Assembly: GCA_016185125.1 (NCBI GenBank)
Contig: JACPOC010000044.1
Span: 31,204 to 95,203 of the forward strand
Length of the DNA stretch: 64,000 nt
Direction: 5' to 3'
Source: Bacteroidota bacterium
Lineage (GTDB): Bacteria > Bacteroidota > Bacteroidia > B-17B0 > Aurantibacillaceae
Part shown: positions 47,180 through 55,807 of the stretch, piece after piece
Layout: every line of letters starts with the position of its first letter
How positions within the stretch are numbered: the first letter of the stretch is position 1
Program-made: the position numbers and the translations under genes
Notes under the pieces: generated by a model
What the model saw: only the letters and a program-made list of their open reading frames with translations
The model's database searches: none
What the model was told of the DNA's origin: nothing

Positions 47180-47710
47180 TTAAATATAAAGCTTACCCTC
47201 CACCCCATCGTCCATAGTTTTACCCGACACCATGGAAGCTGCTATTTTTAACAACTGAACCATTTTATTGTGCTTGGTATCCCAATACTGCGCATCGTGT
47301 GGTTTTACGCTTATTAACGTTAAGGTTTCATCATCCGGCCCGCCCTGAAACCAGGTTTTAGCCCAGGGCGACCATAGTTGTTTAATTTTTTCGCGATCCT
47401 GGGAGATAGTGGCATTACCATACACACTTAAATATTCGCTACTGCCTCTGTTTTCAAAAAACAATTGCACGCTTGGGTCGGTTGCAATTTCGGTATTAGT
47501 ATTAGATGTTTTTTCACTAAAAAAATACAAAGTCCCCTCTTCATCAACCTGCTGAAGTGCCATGGGTCTGCATGGCAATGGCTTAACCGCCTTAAAGGTT
47601 AAAAACATGCAGATGCGCGCGCTCTGTGCAAGATCTTTCAATTTTTTTACAGCCTCGGGGCCGGTATAATTTTTAATGTGATCGTTTGGGTTGGCATTAT
47701 TATTTTCCAT
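47180..47710 (-). CDS. Pyridoxamine 5'-phosphate oxidase-family protein (general-stress type)
   Basis: The split-barrel FMN-binding fold is indicated by ARICMFLTFKAVKPLPCRPMAL, GTLYFFSEKTSNTNTEI, VQLFFENRGSSEYLSVYGNATI and WSPWAKTWFQGGPDDETLTLI. This matches the general stress protein 26-like subgroup rather than true PdxH. Members bind flavin or related cofactors; the reaction is unknown. The 176 residues are typical. It is transcribed towards the repeat at 47.1 kb. Confidence 0.88.
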   Translation of the reverse strand: MENNNANPNDHIKNYTGPEAVKKLKDLAQSARICMFLTFKAVKPLPCRPMALQQVDEEGTLYFFSEKTSNTNTEIATDPSVQLFFENRGSSEYLSVYGNATISQDREKIKQLWSPWAKTWFQGGPDDETLTLISVKPHDAQYWDTKHNKMVQLLKIAASMVSGKTMDDGVEGKLYI

Positions 47711-47809
47711 AAAACAGATTATTTTTTATGAACTATAAAAGAATTGTGCCATGTTTATGCGTAAGTACACTTACTTTACAATAAAATATGTATTATAACG
47801 CAATGGTTA

Positions 47810-48388
47810 TCAAGGTTTTGTGCAGGCATTTATATTAAATCCCAACCCTGCGGAAAACCTTAGTTCTGTTAAATCTTTAGAAATATCATAGCGGTGTTGC
47901 CCAACAACAATTCTACTTTGTAAAAAAAAATGAAAGATATTGTTGAGATAAAAATTATATCCGGCTACGGATGAGAATAAGGGATTTATTCCGGCAGTGG
48001 TGCTTGTAAGATTATTTTCGGAAGCATTAACTTTAGTAAACGCTAAACCAGGTTGGAGACCCATATAAAAATCATTGTTTTTGTTTGTAAAATGCCAATT
48101 TATTCCAAAAAACATACTGTGGTTATAGTTAAAGATTGATTTGGCAGAAGAGATATTTCCTAAACTCAAATAACCTTCTCCTGCCACTGATACTTTTTTT
48201 TCTAAAAAGGCTTCTAAATTTCCGTGCAAATAAAAATAAGATTGTTTGTCGGAAAACATATAAGAGGGGCTTATAGTAAGCTGTGCGCGAATCAATCCCG
48301 GTCGTATAATTGAAGCGTCTTGAGCTATGAAAGCAGAGATAGTTGAAATTAAAAGTAAACTTGCGAAGAGGTGTTTTAGTTTTTCCAT
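47810..48388 (-). CDS. Outer-membrane beta-barrel protein, hypothetical
   Basis: A signal peptide (LFASLLLISTISAFIAQ) precedes about eight alternating amphipathic strands (RAQLTISPSYMFSDKQSYFY, MFFGINWHFTNKNNDFYMGL, LTELRFSAGLGFNINA), as in small outer-membrane barrels. The family is not recognised. Its start overlaps the stop of the following barrel gene by 13 bases, so the two are co-translated and possibly partners. Confidence 0.7.
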   Translation of the reverse strand: MEKLKHLFASLLLISTISAFIAQDASIIRPGLIRAQLTISPSYMFSDKQSYFYLHGNLEAFLEKKVSVAGEGYLSLGNISSAKSIFNYNHSMFFGINWHFTNKNNDFYMGLQPGLAFTKVNASENNLTSTTAGINPLFSSVAGYNFYLNNIFHFFLQSRIVVGQHRYDISKDLTELRFSAGLGFNINACTKP

Positions 48389-49020
48389 AACTTAAAAAGT
48401 TTGTAGTTAACACTCACAGTTGTTAGTAAATGGCCTTGAAGTATATTGGGCGAACGTTTTTCAATAGAATAATTTCCACCCTCTTCTACAACCTCTAATT
48501 CTTTAGTAAGATGTATCATATACTGGCTCATTAAGGTAATATCAAATCTATTAGATAAGTTAAAATGTGTTCCAATGCCCGCTTGAACGGCGGAACCCCA
48601 TCGGTTTTTGGTTACGGCCGGATTTGCTAATATTGTTTTTTGATTGTAATCGAAACAATGCCCTGCAAGAATAAAAGGTTGCATTTTGCGATGAGGATAT
48701 TGAAATTTTTCAAAGGGGTAAAATAACACCGACCAGCCTATATGAATATATTCACTTCTAACTTTATCATCATTCATAATTATATAATCAGCAAACCAAT
48801 CAGTATTAACTTTGTTATTTAACTGAACACGAAATTGTCCGCCGGTGCCTAAACCAAAACCTTCGTTACTAAATGCACTTATGGTGCTTCTGCCCCCAAG
48901 AGAAAACCAACCGGCATTATTCATGCGCGGCAGAGTATCTTTACTGTTTTCTTGTGCAGTACCCTTAATTTGTACAATCATGATTACCGCTATAATAAAG
49001 TATATTTTTATTGTGTGCAT
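48376..49020 (-). CDS. Outer-membrane beta-barrel protein, hypothetical
   Basis: A signal peptide (YFIIAVIMIVQIKGTAQ) is followed by barrel-like strands (FGLGTGGQFRVQLNNKVNTDW, YIHIGWSVLFYPFEKF, WGSAVQAGIGTHFNLSNRFD, LTTVSVNYKLFKLW). The shape fits the porin-family outer-membrane barrel group of Bacteroidota, with no enzyme motif. It is the first gene of a two-gene unit with the 192-residue barrel. Confidence 0.7.
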   Translation of the reverse strand: MHTIKIYFIIAVIMIVQIKGTAQENSKDTLPRMNNAGWFSLGGRSTISAFSNEGFGLGTGGQFRVQLNNKVNTDWFADYIIMNDDKVRSEYIHIGWSVLFYPFEKFQYPHRKMQPFILAGHCFDYNQKTILANPAVTKNRWGSAVQAGIGTHFNLSNRFDITLMSQYMIHLTKELEVVEEGGNYSIEKRSPNILQGHLLTTVSVNYKLFKLWKN

Positions 49021-49088
49021 ATATTAATGAGTTATAATATGAATTTAGTGTTACCCGAATATATTCCTATTGTACTTATTGCCCCTAA

Positions 49089-50231
49089 CTACTCAAGGGC
49101 TGCCAGTTGTTTAGCTACTAACCTATCGTATATTATTTCGTATTGAGGCAAGATAATGTTTATATCAAATTTTTTGGCTCGTTCAAAAGCATTGTTTTTA
49201 AAGGCTGCCATTAAATTATCATCCTTCAAAAGTTTAATAGCATTGGCGGCCATTTCATCTACATTGCCAACCTCACTTAAAAAACCGGTTTTTCCCTGCA
49301 CATTTACTTCTGGTAAACCACCGCCGTTAGTGCTAATTACCGGCAACTTCATAGCCATGGCTTCCAAAGCCGATAACCCAAAACTTTCGGTTTCGGAAGG
49401 AAGCAAAAACAGATCGCCAATGCTTAATATCTCTTTAGGATCGGTTATCTTACCTAAATTAATAATATCGTTGCAGGTATTTAACTGTCGGCACAATGCT
49501 TCAATGGCCGGCCTTTCCGGACCATCACCTACCAATATTAATTTGGCGGGAATTTCCTTTCGCACTCTGTCAAAAATATGAAGCACATCTTCCACCCTTT
49601 TTACTTTACGGAAATTACTGATGTGAATAAGCAACTTCTCACCATTAGGCGCGTATTTTGATTTAATGCAATGATCTCGCGGAGCTTCGTAATCTTTTAA
49701 ATTGATAAAGTTAGAAACCACCGTTATTTTGTTATCGATCTTAAAGGTTTTTAAAGTATCCATTTTTAAACTCTCAGAAACCGAAGTAATGGCATTGCTG
49801 TGGTTTAATGAAAAACGGATAACAGGTTCAAAAGCAGGGTCGCGACCCACCAAGGTAATATCCGTGCCGTGCAAAGTGGTAACATAAGGCAAATGAATTT
49901 TTTTAGACTTTAAAATCTGTTGCGCCATGTAAGCCACCGAAGCATGCGGAATAGCATAATGCACATGAAGCACATCCAGCTGTTCGTAAATAGCAACATC
50001 TACAATTTTACTCGCCAGCACACTTTCGTAAGGCTGAAATTCAAACAAAGGATAATCGTTTACGCTAAACTCGTGATAAAATAAATTCTCGTTAAAAATA
50101 TTTAAACGAAAAGGCTGACTATAAGACATAAAATGAACCTTGTGTCCTTTTTTTGCAAGGGCAATGCCTAATTCCGTTGCCACTACCCCGCTGCCACCGT
50201 AAGTAGGGAAGCAAACCATTCCAATATTCAT
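49089..50231 (-). CDS. bshA: N-acetyl-alpha-D-glucosaminyl L-malate synthase BshA
   Basis: This GT4 enzyme joins UDP-GlcNAc to L-malate, the first step of bacillithiol synthesis. It starts MNIGMVCFPTYGGSGVVATE, typical of BshA, followed by LHVHYAIPHASVAYMA, THLHGTDITLVG-like TLHGTDITLVGRDP, ISNFRKVKRVEDVL and LPSETESFGLSALEAMA with the donor-site Glu residues. The 380 residues match. The start codon is four bases from a -7 box. bshB and bshC are not in the window. Confidence 0.96.
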   Translation of the reverse strand: MNIGMVCFPTYGGSGVVATELGIALAKKGHKVHFMSYSQPFRLNIFNENLFYHEFSVNDYPLFEFQPYESVLASKIVDVAIYEQLDVLHVHYAIPHASVAYMAQQILKSKKIHLPYVTTLHGTDITLVGRDPAFEPVIRFSLNHSNAITSVSESLKMDTLKTFKIDNKITVVSNFINLKDYEAPRDHCIKSKYAPNGEKLLIHISNFRKVKRVEDVLHIFDRVRKEIPAKLILVGDGPERPAIEALCRQLNTCNDIINLGKITDPKEILSIGDLFLLPSETESFGLSALEAMAMKLPVISTNGGGLPEVNVQGKTGFLSEVGNVDEMAANAIKLLKDDNLMAAFKNNAFERAKKFDINIILPQYEIIYDRLVAKQLAALE

Positions 50232-50235
50232 AACG

Positions 50236-50243
50236 TAAATTTA
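50236..50243 (-). promoter_or_regulatory. -7 promoter element (TAAATTTA) for bshA
   Basis: On the minus strand this near-consensus box is followed by CGTT and then the bshA ATG, the four-base spacing expected for a leaderless mRNA. Confidence 0.55.
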
Positions 50244-50307
50244 CTATTTAATTTACGAATTATTCTGGTGCCAAGATTAGATTTGAAAATACTAATGCTA
50301 AGGTCAC

Positions 50308-50484
50308 TTAATTTTTAATAATCTTGCCTGTGGTTTTATAAACACCGTCCTCCACCTGAACAAAATAAACTCCATTGGCTAATTCACCAACATCCAGGGT
50401 TGAAGTATAGGAATTATTAATAATAGTTCCGGCAACTATACGGCTCGCAACATCGAACACAGTAACTTTTGCGTGTACGGCATG
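50308..50484 (-). pseudogene. Decayed T9SS cargo gene: orphan sorting tail
   Basis: On the minus strand the frame reads AKVTVFDVASRIVAGTIINN, then TSTLDVGELANGVYFVQVED, and ends GKIIKN and a stop. This is a complete C-terminal half of a type A sorting domain. Upstream of it the frame runs into a 41-bp tandem repeat, and no cargo domain or start codon exists. It is probably the 3' remnant of a deleted secreted-protein gene. Confidence 0.75.
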
Positions 50485-50497
50485 GAAGTGCGGTTCG

Positions 50498-50705
50498 TTA
50501 CAATATGCCCTTTTTTATTGTAAAGTGAGGGAGGATTATTACAATATGCCCTTTTTTATTGTAACGGGAGGGAGGATTATTACAATATGCCCTTTTTTAT
50601 TGTAAAGTGAGGGAGGATTATTACAATATGCCCTTTTTTATTGTAACGAGAGGGAGGATTATTACAATATGCCCTTTTTTATTGGAACGGAAGTGACGCT
50701 CATTA
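50498..50705. repeat. Five-copy 41-bp tandem repeat, each copy with a hairpin
   Basis: Units begin at 50498, 50539, 50580, 50621 and 50662, exactly 41 bases apart. Each starts TTACAATATGCCCTTTTTTA and contains the inverted repeat TTACAATA / TATTGTAA around a 10-base loop, then GAGGGAGGATTA. Units 1 and 3 are identical, and units 2 and 4 differ by one base, so an 82-bp pair was duplicated. Unit 5 is degenerate. The 41-base period is not a multiple of three, arguing against coding. Confidence 0.95.
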
Positions 50706-50924
50706 GAATTGGAAGCGATAGCCAAAAATTGTTATTGATAAACGCATTTAACACCTTTGCGCCACAACATCTGTTCTGCACTGTACTAAAGTAAACAAAG
50801 GTTTGGTTGAAGGTTCATTTATTCCTTTGTGCGATTTTGAATAACGTAACAAATGCCTTCATTTATTCAGATAAATTTGTGAACAACTCTTCATTTTAAT
50901 TTTATTCCGCAAGCCTTTACCGTT

Positions 50925-50932
50925 TAAATTTA
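50925..50932 (+). promoter_or_regulatory. -7 promoter element (TAAATTTA) for the SGNH/MBOAT operon
   Basis: Near-consensus box, then TAAA, then the ATG at 50937: the four-base spacing seen at hemL, rnr, bshA and bamD. Confidence 0.5.
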
Positions 50933-50936
50933 TAAA

Positions 50937-52382
50937 ATGCACAAGCCTCTTCACACATTACTGTTCGCCGTTTTGGTTTTCTTTGCTTTAGCACTGCTCA
51001 GTTTTACCTTTCCCGAAAAAGGAATTTTATTGGGTAATAAACTATCTCTCAAATTTCCGACACTTCATTCTCTATTAAACTCTCCCGCTCCTAAAAAAGA
51101 TATTTCTAAAATTTTGGCCGCAGCCGATAATGCTGACACTACCGTAATCGATCCGGACAATGGCACCGTTACTTCAACAACCACTACTCCAAAAGATACA
51201 GTTCGCAAAAAACTTATCACCTCTTTGCAATACACGAATAAAAACGCGCTCACCTCTTTCTTCTCTTCGTTAAGCGAATTAAAAACAAGTAATAAATCTA
51301 TTCGTGTGCTGCATTACGGCGATAGTCAGATTGAAGGGGACCGCATTACCGATTATCTTCGCTTAAAATTACAAGGACAGTTTGGCGGACAAGGGCCGGG
51401 TCTTATTTCATTAATGCCTATTTCGCCAAGCATCACCAATAAAGTTACCTGGGGCAATGGCTGGGACCGTTATAACATTTTTACCTCTAAAGATAAACGA
51501 GTGCCGCATAATAATTACGGGGTACTTGCCGGAATAAACCGCTTTAGCAATTACAAAAAAGTAAGTGATACAAGTTCGGTTATTACATCTGATTTAAAAA
51601 TTGTTACCACAAAACTCGGTGGTTCTAATGCTACCACTTATAAAAAAGTAAAACTCTTCTACGGAGGATCGCAAACTAAAACCTGGTGCGAATTTTATGA
51701 CGGCCCGGCGCTTAGCGGTGCCGATAGCCTTGAAAGTGGTGGTACTTTCAGGGTTAAAGAATATAATGTTGGCTTGGGCTCTTTAAGCCACCAATTTAAA
51801 TTTAGTGGCAAGGATAGTCCTGATTTTTATGCTTTGTCTTTAGAAAGTGATTATGGTGTGATGGTGGATAATATTGCGCTTAGAGGAAGCAGCGGAACAT
51901 TTTACCATCAAATAAATTTCGCGCAGATGAAACAGTTTTACGATTACCTCAATGTAAAACTTATTATTCTTCAATTTGGAGGAAACGCCCTGCCCGCTAT
52001 GAAAGACGCCGCCATGTGCGTTAATTATGCAGGTTATTTACGAGGACAAATAAACATCATAAAAAAAATGGCGCCTCAGGCAAGCATTATTTTTATTGGG
52101 CCTGCCGATATGAGCGTAAAAGAAGGAACAGAATATGTAACGCATCCGCAAATGGAAGCCATGCGCGACGCTATTAAAAAAACAGCTTTAGAAACAGGCT
52201 GCGCTTTTTTTGATATGTACGATTGTATGGGCGGAGCAAACAGCATGGCAAGTTGGGTGGATCAGAAACTGGCCGCTAACGATTACATACATTTTAGTCC
52301 GCAGGGAGCAAGAAAAATTGCAACCTTATTTTATTCGGCATTAATTAGTGAGTACAACAATTATATTAAAACAAAAAAGTAA
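50937..52382 (+). CDS. SGNH/GDSL-family hydrolase, membrane-anchored or secreted
   Basis: An N-terminal hydrophobic helix (LLFAVLVFFALALLSFTF) is followed by a Thr-rich linker (TVTSTTTTPKDT) and an SGNH domain: block I RVLHYGDSQIEGDRI (nucleophile Ser130), a long beta insertion, IILQFGGNAL, and block V NDYIHFSPQGARKIA with the Asp-x-x-His pair. The usual block III GxND is replaced by FGGNA. With the second SGNH protein and the MBOAT transferase it forms an extracytoplasmic acyl-transfer unit, resembling AlgJ/AlgX-type or DltD-type systems. The next start overlaps the stop by one base. Confidence 0.88.
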   Translation: MHKPLHTLLFAVLVFFALALLSFTFPEKGILLGNKLSLKFPTLHSLLNSPAPKKDISKILAAADNADTTVIDPDNGTVTSTTTTPKDTVRKKLITSLQYTNKNALTSFFSSLSELKTSNKSIRVLHYGDSQIEGDRITDYLRLKLQGQFGGQGPGLISLMPISPSITNKVTWGNGWDRYNIFTSKDKRVPHNNYGVLAGINRFSNYKKVSDTSSVITSDLKIVTTKLGGSNATTYKKVKLFYGGSQTKTWCEFYDGPALSGADSLESGGTFRVKEYNVGLGSLSHQFKFSGKDSPDFYALSLESDYGVMVDNIALRGSSGTFYHQINFAQMKQFYDYLNVKLIILQFGGNALPAMKDAAMCVNYAGYLRGQINIIKKMAPQASIIFIGPADMSVKEGTEYVTHPQMEAMRDAIKKTALETGCAFFDMYDCMGGANSMASWVDQKLAANDYIHFSPQGARKIATLFYSALISEYNNYIKTKK

Positions 52383-53602
52383 TGCGTCATTTCACTTTCA
52401 TACTTACTTTTTTTACGGTTTTAAATGTTTTTGCTCAGGAACCTGAACAGCGTTATCCTTTTATTGAATACAACCTTAATCATTTGAGTTTTTCAAAAGA
52501 CAGTTCTTCTTTCATGAACTTTTATCAAAAGCTCGATTCATTTGCACAGAAGAAAAGAAAACAGATCAGCGTGGTGCATATTGGCGGATCACATGTGCAA
52601 GGCGGCACGTGGAGTAATACCTTTATCAGCGAACTTCATAATCAGTTTAAACCTTCGGGTGGGGGTTATTTTGTTTTCCCATATAAACTTGCTAAAACTA
52701 ACAGTCCGCCGTATGCCACTTCTTTCAGTAATGGTAACTGGAAAAAATGCCGCTGCGTGGGTAAAGAATTTTGTTTACCGTTGGGCATGTGCGGCATTAG
52801 TATTACCAGTAACGATAGCGCCAACTTTTTTGGAGTGGCCTTAACAAGGCGATCAACCTTTCCGGAATTTAACAGCATTAAAGTATACCATAATTTTAAT
52901 TCGAGTTTTGATTTTAGTGTTTCGGCAAACCATTACGTAGAAGCGGTAAGAATTGATAAACGCGAATTGGGTTATACGCAATTTGATATTGATTCCCCTC
53001 TTGACTCCATCACCTTTAATTTTGTGAGAAAAGATACCATTGAAAAAGATTTTATCCTTTATGGTTTCAGTTTGGAGTCGAACTTGGCTAACGGTTTGTA
53101 CCTTGCCGCTCTCGGCGCTAACGGAGCTTCCAGCAGTTCTTTTTTAAAGTGTACCTATTTTAGCGAACAATTAAAAACCGTTAGTCCTGATTTGGTCATC
53201 ATTTCATTAGGTGTAAACGATACACAGGCCGCTGATTTTGATAAAGAAGATTACATTGAACATTACGACAGCCTAATTGAAGTAATAAAATTGGTTAAGC
53301 CGGATGTTGCCATTATGCTTACCACCACCACCGATAATTTTATTAGAAGACGAACTTCCAATAAACGTACCGTTAAAACAAAAGACGCCATGTTTGAACT
53401 CATGGAAAAGCACAACGTAGCCGTGTGGGATTTATATTCAATTATGGGAGGATTAAAATCAATGCTTAAATGGCAGAAGGCAGGTTTAGCCGCTAAAGAC
53501 AGGGTTCACTTTTCGCCAAAAGGCTATATTATTTTAGGTAAAATGATGTACGAAGCCTTAAATTATTCTTACCACAATAACCTAAAAAAAGCCGATCATT
53601 AG
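52382..53602 (+). CDS. SGNH/GDSL-family hydrolase, secreted
   Basis: A signal peptide (FTFILTFFTVLNVFAQ) precedes an SGNH domain: block I VVHIGGSHVQGGTWS (Ser70 in a GGSH variant of GDS), block III VIISLGVNDTQ and block V KDRVHFSPKGYIIL with Asp-x-x-His. It is a diverged paralogue of the upstream protein. One of the two may transfer acyl groups delivered by the MBOAT protein and the other may bind or hydrolyse. It overlaps the upstream stop (TAATG). Confidence 0.88.
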   Translation: MRHFTFILTFFTVLNVFAQEPEQRYPFIEYNLNHLSFSKDSSSFMNFYQKLDSFAQKKRKQISVVHIGGSHVQGGTWSNTFISELHNQFKPSGGGYFVFPYKLAKTNSPPYATSFSNGNWKKCRCVGKEFCLPLGMCGISITSNDSANFFGVALTRRSTFPEFNSIKVYHNFNSSFDFSVSANHYVEAVRIDKRELGYTQFDIDSPLDSITFNFVRKDTIEKDFILYGFSLESNLANGLYLAALGANGASSSSFLKCTYFSEQLKTVSPDLVIISLGVNDTQAADFDKEDYIEHYDSLIEVIKLVKPDVAIMLTTTTDNFIRRRTSNKRTVKTKDAMFELMEKHNVAVWDLYSIMGGLKSMLKWQKAGLAAKDRVHFSPKGYIILGKMMYEALNYSYHNNLKKADH

Positions 53603-53642
53603 CTGGTTTAATAACATACTTAGTTTTTCGCAGGACAAGCCT

Positions 53643-55250
53643 TTGCTTTTTACGCATTTGTTCTTTTGGGGCTTTTTTTTAATTGTACTTTTATTTTACT
53701 CTGTAGTTTATAAAGCGAGCAAATCGCGCACCATTTATCTGCTGGCCGTAAGTTTATTCTTTTACTTTAAAACCAGCGGCGTTTTTGTACTGCTTTTACT
53801 ATTCACCATCATCAGCGATTACAACTGGGGGCGGCTTATTCATCACAGTGCCTCCGAAACTAAAAAGAAGGTCTTTCTCACCATCTCCATTGTTTTAAAC
53901 CTAAGTTTGCTTTGCTATTTTAAGTATTCTTATTTTTTTCATCACAGTGCTAACCAAATTACGGGACATGAATCTAAATTCTTTAATCACTTTTCTAATT
54001 TTTCAAATACCTTTTTTAATACCGGTTTTAGCGTTGATAAACTATTGCTTCCGGTGGGTGTTTCTTTTTTTACCTTTCAATCCCTCTCCTACACCATCGA
54101 TCTTTACCGCAATAAAATAAAACCTGTTGACTCTATTTTTGATTACGGTTTTTTTGTTTGCTTCTTTCCGCATTTGGTGGCCGGGCCCATTGTAAAAGCA
54201 CACGACTTTGTTCATCAGATCTATCAACCTTATAAACTGGCGCGACTTGAATTTGGCATCGCTCTCTTTTGGATTTTAAATGGATTTGTAAAAAAAATTG
54301 TAGCAGACTACATAGCCGTAAATTATATAGACCGTATTTTTGATACGCCGCATTTACCAAGCGGATTGGAAGTTGTCTTCGGCATTTTTGGTTATTCATT
54401 ACAAATATATATGGATTTTAGCGGCTATACCGATATTGCCATTGGCCTTGCTTTAATATTAGGCTACCGTTTAAAAACCAATTTTAACTCGCCTTACAAA
54501 GCGCAAAGCACCAGCGAATTTTGGAAACGCTGGCACATTTCCCTCTCCAGTTGGCTTCAGGAATATTTATACATTCCCTTAGGTGGTAATAAAAAAGGCA
54601 CTATCGGTTCGTACATTGCCATTATTATTATTTGCGGGTTTTTAGTGTTGTTGAGCGGAAAAATTTGGCTCTTATATCTTTTGGGAGGAATTGCACTTGT
54701 GTTCATTCTTCTCGCTTTATTACTTCCAAAAGTAAAGCAGCAAATAAATACCAACATTAATTTAATGGTGACCATGTTATTGGGGGGATTATGGCACGGC
54801 AGCAGCACCTTATTTATTATATGGGGAGGCTTAAACGGATTGGGTTTGGTTATTCATAAATTCTGGAAGAAGATCTCTCCTTTTAAAGGCGATGAAAGCA
54901 TGCTCACTAAATTTATTTTAATGCTAATTACACTAACGTTTATCAGCTTTACACGCATCTTTTTCAGAAGTCCGGATATGGAAACGGTAAACATGTTGTT
55001 TTATCGCATCACAACCTTTTTTGGAGGCGATCAATTCTTTGAGATATTGTGGGGATATAAATTTGTATTTGGCCTGATGCTATTGGGGTATTTGATACAT
55101 TGGATACCTGAAAGCTACAAACAGAGTTACCGACATTGGTTTGCCCGGCAGCATTACGCCATAATGGGAGCTATTGCCGTAATTGTAATTTTTGTAACTT
55201 ATCAGTTAATGAGCGGCGAAATGCAGCCCTTTATTTATTTTCAGTTTTAG
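53643..55250 (+). CDS. MBOAT-family O-acyltransferase
   Basis: This multi-pass membrane transferase moves acyl (usually acetyl) groups across the membrane to extracellular polysaccharide. It has SLFFYFKTSGVFVLLLLFTI, the conserved SEFWKRWHISLSSWLQEYLYIPLGG region (quoted here as SEFWKRWHISLSSWLQ) and the catalytic His385 in GGLWHGSSTLFI. The listed TTG start is the first conventional one. In-frame codons upstream encode SWFNNILSFSQDKP, which resembles the usual family N-terminus, so initiation at ATT 53598 overlapping the previous stop is likely. The last gene of the operon. Confidence 0.92.
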   Translation: MLFTHLFFWGFFLIVLLFYSVVYKASKSRTIYLLAVSLFFYFKTSGVFVLLLLFTIISDYNWGRLIHHSASETKKKVFLTISIVLNLSLLCYFKYSYFFHHSANQITGHESKFFNHFSNFSNTFFNTGFSVDKLLLPVGVSFFTFQSLSYTIDLYRNKIKPVDSIFDYGFFVCFFPHLVAGPIVKAHDFVHQIYQPYKLARLEFGIALFWILNGFVKKIVADYIAVNYIDRIFDTPHLPSGLEVVFGIFGYSLQIYMDFSGYTDIAIGLALILGYRLKTNFNSPYKAQSTSEFWKRWHISLSSWLQEYLYIPLGGNKKGTIGSYIAIIIICGFLVLLSGKIWLLYLLGGIALVFILLALLLPKVKQQINTNINLMVTMLLGGLWHGSSTLFIIWGGLNGLGLVIHKFWKKISPFKGDESMLTKFILMLITLTFISFTRIFFRSPDMETVNMLFYRITTFFGGDQFFEILWGYKFVFGLMLLGYLIHWIPESYKQSYRHWFARQHYAIMGAIAVIVIFVTYQLMSGEMQPFIYFQF

Positions 55251-55406
55251 GGCGCAAAATAAAATAAAAACTATATGGTTATAAGTATATAATTTACCTA
55301 TAACTGAACGAATAAATTCTTTATCATTATTATAATTTGCCTGCAGGCAGCATACTGTAGAAAAACATTATCAAATTGCGTATGCACCTCAAAGTGAACT
55401 TAGTTC

Positions 55407-55637
55407 TTAATGGTCCGTAGTGGTATTCATCTTGTCGGTTTCGCCCACGCTGCCCGGCCCGCGTAAACGATCTACCCCCGTGGTATCTTTACTGGTTGAA
55501 TGAGCATCCATACCTTCCGGGGTGGAGGTTATACCTTTGCTGTGAGAATCATCATGCTTCTCGCCCGAACAGCTTACCGACACAGAACCCACGGTTAATA
55601 AACCGCATATTAAAACAGAATTGAAGTATTTTTTCAT
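55407..55637 (-). CDS. Small hydrophilic lipoprotein
   Basis: The 76-residue product has a lipoprotein signal (MKKYFNSVLICGLLTVGSVS, then VSCSGEKHDD). A disordered tail rich in Ser, Thr, Asp, Gly and His follows (GITSTPEGMDAHSTSKDTTG). The acidic residues after the Cys could direct surface display. The ATG at 55637 was chosen because it starts the signal directly. No function is assignable. Confidence 0.65.
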   Translation of the reverse strand: MKKYFNSVLICGLLTVGSVSVSCSGEKHDDSHSKGITSTPEGMDAHSTSKDTTGVDRLRGPGSVGETDKMNTTTDH

Positions 55638-55795
55638 ATTAATTTTTATTGATACGATAAATACCATTAAAAAAATGTGCCATTATACATATAAAGTTTA
55701 AAAGGTATAAATACTGTTTATTCCACAAACGCCAAAAATCTTATCTCTTAAATCCATTTTATATAAATTTAACCATCAAATTACCAAAATAACTG

Positions 55796-55803
55796 TATTT
55801 TTG
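55796..55803 (+). promoter_or_regulatory. -7 promoter element (TATTTTTG) for bamD
   Basis: Exact TAnnTTTG match followed by four bases and then CTG at 55808. The spacing equals that of hemL, rnr and bshA, supporting initiation at this CTG. The -33 region is weak. Confidence 0.6.
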
Positions 55804-55807
55804 CGCT

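Noticed and set aside
46998..47183. 61-codon ORF after the hybrid kinase
   Set aside because: It is composed of the inverted REP-like repeat and has no start context or family resemblance.
50498..50705. CRISPR array
   Set aside because: The units are contiguous with no variable spacers; the whole 41 bases repeat, so it is a tandem repeat.
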